A stretch of DNA of 64,000 nucleotides from Bacteroidales bacterium WCE2008 (GTDB lineage Bacteria; Bacteroidota; Bacteroidia; Bacteroidales; UBA932), in NCBI GenBank assembly GCA_900167925.1, contig FUZM01000002.1:372001-436000 (forward strand), given 5' to 3'. Shown in pieces: positions 23,967 through 32,560 of this stretch. The notes below the pieces were generated by a model. It had not been told where the DNA came from. It worked only from the letters and a program-made list of their open reading frames with translations, and did no database searches. A program made the translations under genes and the position numbers. Every line of letters begins with the position of its first letter. Position 1 is the stretch's first letter.

Positions 23967-25328
23967 CTATTTCTTTGTGTTAAACCTGTTTACTTCAAAA
24001 TCGACAGAGGTGTCACCCTTGTCGTTGCTGCCGAACTCATAATCCTTTCCAGGAAGAACGGCATTGAGGAAGATACCGGCCAGAGCCGCTACGGCAAGAC
24101 CGCTGAGGGAAGTAAAGCCGATGGAGATGGCGTCATTGGCTCCATACTTGATTCCGATTGCCAGGACAAGGATGAGAGCGGCGATGATCACATTCCTGGA
24201 AGAAGTGAAATCGACCTGATTCTCGACGACATTACGTACGCCGACGGCTGAAATCATACCATAAAGCACGAGACTGACGCCTCCGATTGCCGCAGCAGGC
24301 ATGGTGTTGATCAGCGCGGCGAACTTCGGACAGAACGACAGTACTATGGCGATGCAGGCGGCAATCCTGATGACCCTCGGATCATAGACCCTGGTCAGGT
24401 TGAGCACGCCGGTATTCTCTCCGTAGGTAGTGTTGGCCGGAGCGCCGAAGAGCGAAGCCAGGGCGGTAGCGAGACCGTCGCCCATGAGAGTACGGTGAAG
24501 TCCCGGATTCTCCAGATAATTGATGCCGGTCGTAGACGAGATAGCGCACATGTCTCCGATATGCTCCACCATGGTGGCGAGAGAAATCGGAAGGATAGCG
24601 ATGATCGCGGCGACGACAAGTCCCCAGTCAGGGTTGACGAATACGGAGAAAGTGGTATTCTCGAAATGGAAAGGAAGACCTACCCATGCAGCATCCTTGA
24701 CTGCAGAGAAGTCCACCAGACCGGCGACGGCGGCGACGGCGTAGGAAAATACGACACCCAGCAGGATCGGAATGATCTTTATCATGCCTTTACCCCAGAT
24801 ATTGCAGACGATGATGACTGCGATGGCGCTGAGGGCGATCCACCAGTTGTTTGCACAGTTGGTTATGGCAGAGCCGCTGAGAGAAAGACCGATAGCGATG
24901 ATGATCGGGCCCGTCACGATCGGTGGGAAGAATCTCAGCACCCTTTTCGGGCCGAAAGCCACAAAAAGACCGGCAAGCACAAAATACATGAGTCCGGCGA
25001 AGAAGACTCCGATGCAGGCGTAAGGCAGACTCTGAGCGAGACTGAGACCTTTGGTCATGCCCATTTCACCGATAGCTACGTAACCGCCGATGAAAGCGAA
25101 GGAGGATCCAAGGAAGGCCGGAACCTTGAATTTGGTTAAGAGATGGAAGATAAGAGTGCCTATACCGGCGAAGAGAAGGGTTGCGGACACTGAGAGTCCG
25201 GTAAGAACTGGTACCAGGACCGTAGCCCCGAACATTGCGAACATGTGCTGTACACCAAGGACACCCATTTTGCCTAAGCCAAGGGTTCTGGCGTCATACA
25301 CCGCGCCGTTACTGATTTTTTGCTCCAT
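23967..25328 (-). CDS. uraA: uracil permease (NCS2 family)
   Basis: 453 residues, normal for UraA-type permeases, with about 14 hydrophobic segments. Diagnostic stretches are the N-terminal 'LGVQHMFAMFGATVLVPVLTG', 'SLATMVEHIGDM' (the substrate-binding Glu region) and 'FGAPANTTYGENTGVL' (the NCS2 signature N-x-T-x-x-G-E-N). It imports uracil with a proton across the inner membrane. It is the first gene of a two-gene operon with the Tsx-like channel, and its promoter lies back-to-back with that of serB. Confidence 0.93.
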   Translation of the reverse strand: MEQKISNGAVYDARTLGLGKMGVLGVQHMFAMFGATVLVPVLTGLSVSATLLFAGIGTLIFHLLTKFKVPAFLGSSFAFIGGYVAIGEMGMTKGLSLAQSLPYACIGVFFAGLMYFVLAGLFVAFGPKRVLRFFPPIVTGPIIIAIGLSLSGSAITNCANNWWIALSAIAVIIVCNIWGKGMIKIIPILLGVVFSYAVAAVAGLVDFSAVKDAAWVGLPFHFENTTFSVFVNPDWGLVVAAIIAILPISLATMVEHIGDMCAISSTTGINYLENPGLHRTLMGDGLATALASLFGAPANTTYGENTGVLNLTRVYDPRVIRIAACIAIVLSFCPKFAALINTMPAAAIGGVSLVLYGMISAVGVRNVVENQVDFTSSRNVIIAALILVLAIGIKYGANDAISIGFTSLSGLAVAALAGIFLNAVLPGKDYEFGSNDKGDTSVDFEVNRFNTKK

Positions 25329-25370
25329 ATGTGATTAAGATTGGTATTCCAAAAAATAGTATCCGGGATA

Positions 25371-25378
25371 CAAAGTTA
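25371..25378 (-). promoter_or_regulatory. -7 promoter element for uraA operon
   Basis: TAACTTTG on the minus strand, 42 bases upstream of uraA. Only 13 bases separate it from the plus-strand -7 element of serB. Confidence 0.65.
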
Positions 25379-25391
25379 GAAAATTAATAGT

Positions 25392-25399
25392 TAAATTTG
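25392..25399 (+). promoter_or_regulatory. -7 promoter element for serB
   Basis: TAAATTTG, 44 bases upstream of the serB ATG, back-to-back with the uraA promoter. Confidence 0.65.
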
Positions 25400-25443
25400 C
25401 ACGGTGGAACTGAGAAGATATGAACAGTTTCTGAACATCTGGA

Positions 25444-26658
25444 ATGGAAGAACAAATCCTTATACGAATAACGGGAAAAGACCGCCGCGGCCTGACAGCC
25501 TCGGTGATGAGCATATTGGCCAAATACGACGCGCAGATCCTGGACATGGGCCAGGCTGACATCCATAGTTCCCTGTCCCTGGGAATCCTCATCCGCACTT
25601 CGGACGAGCACTCCGGACAGGTAATGAAGGAGCTGCTTTTCAAGGCCACGGAACTCGGAGTCAACATCGGTTTCGAGCCTATCTCGGACGAAGCATACGA
25701 AGAATGGGTCGGAGGTCAGGGAAAGAACAGGTACATACTTACGCTGATCGGCCGCAGCCTCTCCGCCCGCCAGATCGGCGCCGCAGCGAAGGTCTTCACC
25801 GAGCAGGGACTCAACATAGACTCGATCAAGCGTCTGACCGGACGCGTCAGCCTGCTCCACCCGGAAAAGAACGTCCGGGCATGCATAGAATTCTCCCTGC
25901 GAGGCACTCCCCTCGACCGCGAGAAGATGCAGGAACAGCTGATGAAACTCTCCGCCGAGATGGAGATGGACTTCTCTTTCCAGAAAGACGACATGTACCG
26001 CAGGATGAGGAGACTCATCTGCTTCGATATGGACTCCACGCTTATCCAGACCGAGTGCATCGACGAGCTGGCCAAGAGAGCCGGCGTCGGAGACCAGGTC
26101 GCCGCGATCACCGAACAGGCAATGCGCGGAGAAATCGACTTCAAGGAGAGCTTTACCCGCAGGGTCGCCCTCCTGAAGGGACTCGACGCCTCAGTCATGA
26201 AAGAGATCGCCGAGAATCTGCCTGTAACCGAAGGCACCGAGCGGCTCATGACAGTCCTCAAGACATATGGATATAAGATAGCGATCTTGAGCGGTGGATT
26301 CACCTATTTTGGCGAATATCTCCAGCGACGCTTCGGGATTGATTATGTCTATGCCAACGAGCTGGAGATCGGAGAAGACGGCAAGCTCACAGGCCGTTTC
26401 GTCGGAGACATAGTCGACGGCCACCGCAAGGCTGACCTGCTCAAGCTGATCGCCCAGATGGAGAAAGTCAATCTCGCGCAGACGATTGCCGTAGGAGACG
26501 GCGCCAACGACCTTCCGATGATCTCGGAGGCCGGTCTGGGCATCGCCTTCCACGCCAAGCCGAGAGTGGTGGCAAACGCAAAGCAGTCGATCAACACTCT
26601 GGGTCTCGACGGCGTACTTTATTTCCTGGGATTCAAAGACAGCTATATAAGCAACTAG
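25444..26658 (+). CDS. serB: phosphoserine phosphatase with tandem ACT domains
   Basis: 404 residues. Residues 1-~175 hold two ACT domains ('LIRITGKDRRGLTASVMSIL' and 'ILTLIGRSLSARQIGAAAKV'), which bind amino acids, probably serine, for feedback control. Residues ~185-400 form a HAD phosphatase: nucleophile Asp195 and acid Asp197 in 'FDMDSTLI', 'ILSGGFT' (motif II) and 'GDGANDLPM' (motif III). It catalyses the last step of serine synthesis, O-phosphoserine to serine. Serine is also a substrate of the serine palmitoyltransferase encoded at 40.5 kb. The last 4 bases overlap the convergent acyltransferase gene. Confidence 0.96.
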   Translation: MEEQILIRITGKDRRGLTASVMSILAKYDAQILDMGQADIHSSLSLGILIRTSDEHSGQVMKELLFKATELGVNIGFEPISDEAYEEWVGGQGKNRYILTLIGRSLSARQIGAAAKVFTEQGLNIDSIKRLTGRVSLLHPEKNVRACIEFSLRGTPLDREKMQEQLMKLSAEMEMDFSFQKDDMYRRMRRLICFDMDSTLIQTECIDELAKRAGVGDQVAAITEQAMRGEIDFKESFTRRVALLKGLDASVMKEIAENLPVTEGTERLMTVLKTYGYKIAILSGGFTYFGEYLQRRFGIDYVYANELEIGEDGKLTGRFVGDIVDGHRKADLLKLIAQMEKVNLAQTIAVGDGANDLPMISEAGLGIAFHAKPRVVANAKQSINTLGLDGVLYFLGFKDSYISN

Positions 26659-27467
26659 TCTTCAAGTTCATAGACTTTTTCACGGACGTAGGCAGCCCAG
26701 TCTACGTCCTTTTTTTCATCCGTAAATGTCTGCCACGGAATCGGCTTGCCGATACGGAGGGTATATTCCTTGTTACGGCCCCTGTAGAGCTCGTCAGGCA
26801 GGAAGAACATGGCGATGTTGGTCTTTATGCCTAATTTCTTGCAAAGACCGTCGATAAAATAGAATCTCCGGGAATTGCGGCCCGAGAACCACATAGGGAT
26901 TATGTCTCGGTGGAACTCCTTGCTCTTCGTAAGGAAAGTCTTCTTCCACTTCGCATCCTGGATCTTGCCGTCGAACTTCCTGGAGCACATTCCGGCAGGG
27001 AAAATAAGGATCTGCCTGTCAGACGAGAACGCCTCGTCCATTTTCTCTCCCAGCTGACGGCTCTGCCCTCCTGTCTTGTTGATCGGGACTATATATTCGT
27101 CGATCTGCTTCAAGGAAGAAAGGAAGTCGTTGGCGGGAATATACATGTCCCCGTTATATTTCGTGCCGACAAAAGCGATCTCGCTGATAGCGTCGATACC
27201 GCCGAGAGGATGATTCGAGACAAAAGTGAACCTGCCTTCGGATGGGATGTTCTCCTCCCCCTCCACTTTAAGCTTCACCCCGAGATACTCGACTGCGCCC
27301 GGAGCGAAATCCACTCCGATCTTGCCCTGGGAAAAATATACGTTGAGGAAGTCCTGATGGACAATCTTTTTGACGAGGGAAAGTATCCATCCCGGGATCT
27401 TTTTCCCGGGAAACTTGGACGCTGCGATAGCATCCACATCAATTGTGACAGGTCTGTTCTGTGGCAT
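26655..27467 (-). CDS. glycerol-3-phosphate/lysophospholipid-type acyltransferase
   Basis: 270 residues. It contains the acyltransferase block I 'VSNHPLGGIDAI' (H-x4-D) and the block III-like 'ILIFPAGMCSRKF'. N-terminal 'FPGKKIPGWILSLVKKIVHQDFLN' resembles the hemolysin-type/OlsF-like lipid acyltransferases of Bacteroidetes. It has no signal peptide and should act on acyl donors at the cytoplasmic membrane. It is paralogous in motif to the acyltransferase at 35.5 kb (SNHPYGGVDGL). The promoter at 27489-27496 sets the start at 27467. Confidence 0.87.
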   Translation of the reverse strand: MPQNRPVTIDVDAIAASKFPGKKIPGWILSLVKKIVHQDFLNVYFSQGKIGVDFAPGAVEYLGVKLKVEGEENIPSEGRFTFVSNHPLGGIDAISEIAFVGTKYNGDMYIPANDFLSSLKQIDEYIVPINKTGGQSRQLGEKMDEAFSSDRQILIFPAGMCSRKFDGKIQDAKWKKTFLTKSKEFHRDIIPMWFSGRNSRRFYFIDGLCKKLGIKTNIAMFFLPDELYRGRNKEYTLRIGKPIPWQTFTDEKKDVDWAAYVREKVYELED

Positions 27468-27488
27468 ACACGTCTTGTTTTAGCAGTA

Positions 27489-27496
27489 CAAAGATA
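27489..27496 (-). promoter_or_regulatory. -7 promoter element for acyltransferase gene
   Basis: TATCTTTG on the minus strand, 21 bases upstream of the ATG at 27467. Confidence 0.6.
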
Positions 27497-27531
27497 ATTA
27501 AAAAAAATTTGCAGAATCCAGACTTCGTCCC

Positions 27532-27539
27532 TAATTTTG
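27532..27539 (+). promoter_or_regulatory. -7 promoter element for DUF1846 gene
   Basis: TAATTTTG with a -33-like TTTG at 27508-27511 (20 bases between). It fixes the start at the downstream ATG 27569. Confidence 0.65.
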
Positions 27540-27568
27540 TATCCCGTAACAATTCAAAGGCATCTACA

Positions 27569-29032
27569 ATGAAATACGGGTTCGACAACGAAAAATATCT
27601 CAAAATCCAGTCTGAGCATATCAGAGAGCGCATTGCTCACTTCGGCGACAAACTATACATGGAATTCGGCGGCAAGCTTTTCGACGACTACCATGCAAGC
27701 CGCGTCCTTCCGGGCTTCGAGCCTGACAGTAAGCTCAAAATGCTCATGCAGATCCGCGATGATGCAGAAATAATCATAGTCATAAGCGCTGTCGATATCG
27801 AGAAGAACAAAGTCCGCAGCGACCTCGGAATCACCTACGACGTGGACGTTCTCCGCCTCAGGGACGAGTTCATCAACCGCGGTCTTTCAGTCAATTCGGT
27901 TGTCATAACCCATTTCAACGGCCAGGCCAGCGCCGACGCCTACCGCAACCGCCTCGAAAGGATGGGCATCAAAGTCTATTACCACCATACAATTGAAGGC
28001 TATCCTGAAAATGTCTCCCTCATCGACTCCGAAGAAGGATTCGGAAAGAACGATTACGTCGAGACCACGAAACCGCTGGTGGTAGTGACAGCGCCGGGTC
28101 CGGGCAGCGGAAAGATGGCCGTCTGCCTGAGCCAGCTCTATCAGGAAAGCAAGCGCGGGATCAAGGCCGGATACGCCAAATTCGAGACCTTCCCGGTATG
28201 GAGCCTGCCTCTGAACCACCCGGTCAACATGGCCTATGAGGCTGCTACGGCCGATTTGAACGACGTCAACATGATCGACCCGTTCCATCTTGAGGCCTAC
28301 GGCAAGACTGCCATCAACTACAACCGCGACATCGAGATATTCCCGGTCTTGGACGCCCTCTTCGAAGGCATCTACGGGCATAATCCGTATAAGTCCCCTA
28401 CCGACATGGGCGTCAACATGATAGGCTCATGCATAAGCGACGACGAGGTCTGCTGCGAGGCCTCCCGCCAGGAGATAATCCGCCGCTACTACACCGCCCT
28501 CTGCAATCTCGCCGACGGTAAATGCAACGACAACGAAGTCAACAAACTGTCTATTCTCATGAAAAAGGCGGGAATCACGACCGACTATCGCAAATCGACA
28601 GTCGCCGCCAAAGAGAGAAGGGAAAGGTCAGGAGTCGCTTCCGCTGCCATCGAACTCGCTGACGGCACTATGATCAGCGCCGAGACCAGCCCTCTGCTCG
28701 GTCCGAGCGCCGCCCTGATCCTCAACGCAACCAAGCATCTTGCAGGTATCGACCACAGCATAAAGCTCATCCCGCAGAACATGATCGAGCCTATCCAGAA
28801 TACCAAGGTCAACTATCTGCACGGGCACAATCCCCGCCTGCACTCGGACGAAGTCCTCGTGGCGATCTCAATGCTGAGCCTGTTCGACGAGACCTGCCGC
28901 CGTGCGCTGTCGAAGCTTCCGGAGCTCAAAGGCTGCCAGATGCACTCGACTGTAATGCTCAGCGAAGTGGACAGGAAAATCTTCAAGAAACTGGGAGTAG
29001 ATCTTACCTGCGACCCTGTCAAGAAAAACTAA
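27569..29032 (+). CDS. DUF1846 domain-containing protein
   Basis: 487 residues from ATG 27569; the in-frame extension upstream (to 27461) runs through the promoter and is rejected. The sequence matches the well-conserved DUF1846 family: 'GFDNEKYLKIQSEHIRERI', 'VVVTAPGPGSGKMAVCLSQLY' (a P-loop-like glycine-rich stretch), 'TSPLLGPSAALILNA' and 'HSTVMLSEVD'. Family members are cytoplasmic, about 490-500 residues, with solved structures but no agreed function; a nucleotide-dependent reaction is suggested by the glycine-rich segment. It overlaps the convergent EamA gene by 4 bases. Confidence 0.9.
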   Translation: MKYGFDNEKYLKIQSEHIRERIAHFGDKLYMEFGGKLFDDYHASRVLPGFEPDSKLKMLMQIRDDAEIIIVISAVDIEKNKVRSDLGITYDVDVLRLRDEFINRGLSVNSVVITHFNGQASADAYRNRLERMGIKVYYHHTIEGYPENVSLIDSEEGFGKNDYVETTKPLVVVTAPGPGSGKMAVCLSQLYQESKRGIKAGYAKFETFPVWSLPLNHPVNMAYEAATADLNDVNMIDPFHLEAYGKTAINYNRDIEIFPVLDALFEGIYGHNPYKSPTDMGVNMIGSCISDDEVCCEASRQEIIRRYYTALCNLADGKCNDNEVNKLSILMKKAGITTDYRKSTVAAKERRERSGVASAAIELADGTMISAETSPLLGPSAALILNATKHLAGIDHSIKLIPQNMIEPIQNTKVNYLHGHNPRLHSDEVLVAISMLSLFDETCRRALSKLPELKGCQMHSTVMLSEVDRKIFKKLGVDLTCDPVKKN

Positions 29033-29961
29033 AGGAAGAACATCGCCACACCGACGATACTTACGACAGCCCCGATAACTTCCCTGAAAGTCACTTTCTG
29101 ACGGAAGATTATCGAATAAGGCCAGATGATCAGGACCGGAGTCAGCGCCATCAGAGTCGACGCGATTCCGGCCTTTGTATAATTGACGGCCATCAGCGAC
29201 AGCGACACTCCCACGAACGGTCCGAAAATCGTTGCCATAAGAATAAGTTTCATGGCCTTGCCGTCCCTGAGTCCGGTGCCGACAGCAGAGAATCCCCTGC
29301 GCAGGGCGACCAGGGCCGCGAATCCGACCGTTCCGGCAACGGCCCTGATAAATGTCGAAGCAAACGGCATTATGGTCTCCATAGCCGCCGGAGCGTCAGT
29401 TGGCAGGGCGGCAGTATAATAGTTCATGCCGACTTTGCTGAGGACAAGCCCGAGGCCCTGGCCTACACCGGCTCCGATTCCGAACAATATCCCCTTGAAC
29501 GGCAGCTTGAACGACAGACGTCCGTTCCGTCCTCTGTTAAGGATAGAGAGCCCGATACCTGAAACAGTGACCAGCATCGCCAGCCATGACATCAGCGACA
29601 GCGACTCTCCGAGAAAAAGCATCCCGGCGATTCCGGCGACCGGAGGTGCCAGGGTCATGAAAAGCTGGCCGAAGCGGGAGCCTATGACCGCATAAGCGCT
29701 GAAGAGACAGAAATCTCCGAAGACGTAGCCGACCAGCCCGGACATGGCAAGCCAGAACCATGTCTTTCCGTCCGCATAGACAGGATAAGGGGATCCCAGC
29801 ACTACCCAGAGAGTAAGGGCCAGCAGAGTTATCGACATAAGCATCCTTATGAGGTTGAGCGGAATCGGCCGTACCCTCTTTCCGGCTGCATCAGTAAAAA
29901 GGGCGGTCGCGGTCCACGATACAGCAACGACCAAGGATATTATTTCACCTGTATATGCCAT
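29029..29961 (-). CDS. EamA/DMT family transporter
   Basis: 310 residues from ATG 29961 (MAYTGEIISLVVAVSW), which matches the family N-terminus and falls just inside the promoter. The longer open frame upstream has no membrane or signal character. Ten hydrophobic segments are visible in two repeats of five, the EamA arrangement, with 'WVVLGSPYP' and 'ALTPVLIIWPYSIIFRQKVTFREVIGA' (the conserved end of the second repeat). These are inner-membrane metabolite or drug exporters or importers; the substrate is unknown. Confidence 0.87.
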   Translation of the reverse strand: MAYTGEIISLVVAVSWTATALFTDAAGKRVRPIPLNLIRMLMSITLLALTLWVVLGSPYPVYADGKTWFWLAMSGLVGYVFGDFCLFSAYAVIGSRFGQLFMTLAPPVAGIAGMLFLGESLSLMSWLAMLVTVSGIGLSILNRGRNGRLSFKLPFKGILFGIGAGVGQGLGLVLSKVGMNYYTAALPTDAPAAMETIMPFASTFIRAVAGTVGFAALVALRRGFSAVGTGLRDGKAMKLILMATIFGPFVGVSLSLMAVNYTKAGIASTLMALTPVLIIWPYSIIFRQKVTFREVIGAVVSIVGVAMFFL

Positions 29962-29986
29962 AAAGCCATTGTCTCCTAAAGCGGGG

Positions 29987-29994
29987 CAAATATA
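29987..29994 (-). promoter_or_regulatory. -7 promoter element for EamA gene
   Basis: TATATTTG on the minus strand, 25 bases upstream of ATG 29961. It forms an inverted pair with the plus-strand element at 30015-30022. Confidence 0.65.
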
Positions 29995-30014
29995 GCATTT
30001 TATGGGAAATTTAT

Positions 30015-30022
30015 TATATTTG
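30015..30022 (+). promoter_or_regulatory. -7 promoter element for metal-uptake-type operon
   Basis: TATATTTG, ending 9 bases before the ATG at 30032, so the mRNA leader is a few bases at most. Confidence 0.65.
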
Positions 30023-30031
30023 CATCCCTGA

Positions 30032-30358
30032 ATGAGAAAGTTATTTGCTGATAGATCCGGAAAGATTGTGGCCATACTGATGACCGCACTTGTCCTCATG
30101 GCGTTTACCGTCAAGGACTTCCACGTCTATATGCACGATGATCTCTCTTCAGTATCTGCTGACGTATCCGGAAGTTCAGTCTCAATAGACTCAAGCTGTT
30201 ACCTCTGCGATTTCAGCTTCTCTCCGGTCACCAGCTCCCCGACTCCTGTCCTGCTTTTCTTTGCGGGCCTTCTTCTGTCGATAGCAGTTACGGAAGTTAT
30301 TTCCGGCATCGGAAGGAAAGAGTCGTTCACAAGTCTTAGAGCCCCGCCTGCCCTGTAA
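30032..30358 (+). CDS. small membrane protein with His and CxxC residues
   Basis: 108 residues. An N-terminal hydrophobic segment (~12-27) is followed by a short exposed region with 'DFHVYMHDD' and 'SCYLCDF' (two His, C-x-x-C), then a second hydrophobic segment (~70-93) and a basic tail. The His plus CxxC pattern recalls small metal-handling membrane proteins found beside TonB-dependent metal receptors, but I cannot assign a family. It is the first gene ahead of a ZnuD-like receptor (45 bases) and a His-rich lipoprotein. Metal binding is inferred. Confidence 0.65.
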   Translation: MRKLFADRSGKIVAILMTALVLMAFTVKDFHVYMHDDLSSVSADVSGSSVSIDSSCYLCDFSFSPVTSSPTPVLLFFAGLLLSIAVTEVISGIGRKESFTSLRAPPAL

Positions 30359-30403
30359 AACTATCATCCGATATTTTTACATTCACCAGAAAAAAGGCAT
30401 TTA

Positions 30404-32560
30404 ATGAAAAGGATTATTGTATCTGCGCTATTGCTGTGCGGATTTCTGTCCTTTCTGTACGCCCAGACCGATACGCTTCAGCTTGACGCGACGACAGTTG
30501 TAGCGCATAAGGAGGACAGGCAGATAAAAAGTACTTCTCTGGTAGCCGACGTAGTTTCGTCAGCTTTCCTTGAGAAGAACTTCACGGGCAACATCATACA
30601 GAGTATAGGAAAACTCCCCGGAATCCAGTCAATGGATATCGGGTCAGGATTCTCTAAACCTATGATCCGTGGGATGGGATTCAACCGAATAGCAGTGGCA
30701 GAATCCGGAATAAAGCAGGAAGGTCAGCAATGGGGTGCGGACCACGGACTGGAGATCGACGCTTTCAACGTCGAAGGGATCCGCGTACTCAAGGGCCCGG
30801 CTTCCCTGCTCTATGGCAGCGATGCCATGGGCGGAGTCATAGAGATACAGCCTGTCTCCTTCAAGCCGCAGGAATGCCGATACGCCGAAGTCTCCCTGCT
30901 CGGCAAATCAGTCAACGCAGGTCTTGGACTTTCGGCAATGGCAGGATTCAGCGGACGCCGATGGATGGTCCAGGCGCGGTTTTCAGAGCAGCATTTCGGG
31001 GATTACAGAGTCCCGACAGACAGCATTGTCTATCTCACCCAGATTCTGCCGATCTACGGAAGAAAGCTCAAGAATACCGCAGGCTACGACCGCAGCGGAA
31101 GCATTACAGCAGGATTCCGGTCTGGAATCTACAAGGCATTCCTCACCGTCAGCGACGCATTCGAAAAGACCGGCTTCTTTGAAGGAGCCCACGGGGTACC
31201 GGACAAGACCAGACTATACGACGACGGTGACAGCCGCAACATAGGACTTCCATTCAGCAAGGTCAACCACCTCAAGATATCGACCCGCCAGCAGATAAAC
31301 CCGGGCGCTTCGATCATTACGGTGGATCTGGCCTATCAGAACAACGACCGTTCCGAATGGAGTTCGTTCCACACCCATTACGGCACTCAGCCGAGACCGG
31401 CAAAGAATCCGGACAAGGAACACGCGTTCGTCCTGCACACTCTTTCGGGATCAGTCTCATGGAGAATCATGCATACGGCAAGATTCGAGGAGACCTTCGG
31501 AATGAGCGGGACCTGGCAGGAGAACACGATTTCCGGATACGGTTTTCTGCTGCCGGAATACCGGAGGAATACCGCCGGAGCAGTCTGGACAGCCACATAC
31601 AAACCTGATTCGAGATGGACAGTCACAGGCGGAGTCCGCTACGATATAGGCAACATCGACATCGAGGGGCATTTCGACCCTTATCTCGACGCTTATCTCA
31701 GGGAACACTCCACCATGAGCCCTGCCGAGATAGAAAGCTACAGTAATGTCAGCCGCGCGGTAGACCGCTCCATGGGTGATTATTCAGCCTCATTAGGCGC
31801 AATCTGGACCCCCCGGACCGGCCATACGGTCAAGCTGAACGTAGGAAGATGCTTCAGGCTTCCCGGCGCGAACGAACTTTCCGCCAATGGAGTGCACCAC
31901 GGCACCTTCCGCCACGAGCAGGGTGACCCGAAGCTGAATCCGGAGCACGGATGGCAGGGGGACCTTTCCTACAGGATCGAATGGAGCGGTTTCCATGTAG
32001 AGGTATCAGGCTTCGCCAGCCTCTACGGGAACTATATCTATCTGGATCCTACTGGAGAATGGTCAGTCCTCCCCCATGCGGGCCAGATCTACAGATACAG
32101 CCAGACAGAAGCCGAATTCCTCGGGGGCGAAATCGACGCCGTCCTGCCGATATGCAACGGCCTCGACTACTCCCTCTCGGGAGAATACGTATACACATAT
32201 AACCGCAATTCCAGCACGGCCCTCAGTTTCTCGCCGCCGGCGACGATTACCAACGCCATCACCTGGCACAACCGGATCGCCGACATAACCGCCGAAATGA
32301 GGACCATAGCTGCGCAGGACAGGGTATCCCACAATGAGCAGAAAACCCCGGGAGCGTCTGTCTTCGGAATAAGCGTAAACCGCGAGATCGGCTTCGGCCC
32401 CGTCGAGGCAGTCATTTCATTATCTGCCAATAATCTGTTGGATAAAAAATACTACAACCACTTGAGTTTCTACCGCAAGATCGAGGTCCCGGAACCCGGC
32501 AGGAACATCCAGTTATCAGTAAAATTCAGATTCAACAAAAACAATTATGAAAAGAATTAA
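30404..32560 (+). CDS. TonB-dependent receptor, ZnuD-like
   Basis: 718 residues with a signal peptide (cleavage after LYAQ). A plug domain (~25-150) contains 'IIQSIGKLPGIQSMDIGSGFSKP' and 'VLKGPASLLYGSDAMGGVIEI'. The 22-stranded barrel follows, with 'SLSANNLLDKKYYNHLS' near the C-terminus and a terminal 'IQLSVKFRF'. There is no carboxypeptidase-like N-terminal extension, so it is not a SusC. The 'ANGVHHGTFRHEQGDPKLNPE' stretch resembles zinc/haem-type receptors such as ZnuD, and the barrel loops are rich in His. It imports a ligand, probably a metal, across the outer membrane using TonB energy. It overlaps the next gene by 14 bases. Confidence 0.88.
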   Translation: MKRIIVSALLLCGFLSFLYAQTDTLQLDATTVVAHKEDRQIKSTSLVADVVSSAFLEKNFTGNIIQSIGKLPGIQSMDIGSGFSKPMIRGMGFNRIAVAESGIKQEGQQWGADHGLEIDAFNVEGIRVLKGPASLLYGSDAMGGVIEIQPVSFKPQECRYAEVSLLGKSVNAGLGLSAMAGFSGRRWMVQARFSEQHFGDYRVPTDSIVYLTQILPIYGRKLKNTAGYDRSGSITAGFRSGIYKAFLTVSDAFEKTGFFEGAHGVPDKTRLYDDGDSRNIGLPFSKVNHLKISTRQQINPGASIITVDLAYQNNDRSEWSSFHTHYGTQPRPAKNPDKEHAFVLHTLSGSVSWRIMHTARFEETFGMSGTWQENTISGYGFLLPEYRRNTAGAVWTATYKPDSRWTVTGGVRYDIGNIDIEGHFDPYLDAYLREHSTMSPAEIESYSNVSRAVDRSMGDYSASLGAIWTPRTGHTVKLNVGRCFRLPGANELSANGVHHGTFRHEQGDPKLNPEHGWQGDLSYRIEWSGFHVEVSGFASLYGNYIYLDPTGEWSVLPHAGQIYRYSQTEAEFLGGEIDAVLPICNGLDYSLSGEYVYTYNRNSSTALSFSPPATITNAITWHNRIADITAEMRTIAAQDRVSHNEQKTPGASVFGISVNREIGFGPVEAVISLSANNLLDKKYYNHLSFYRKIEVPEPGRNIQLSVKFRFNKNNYEKN

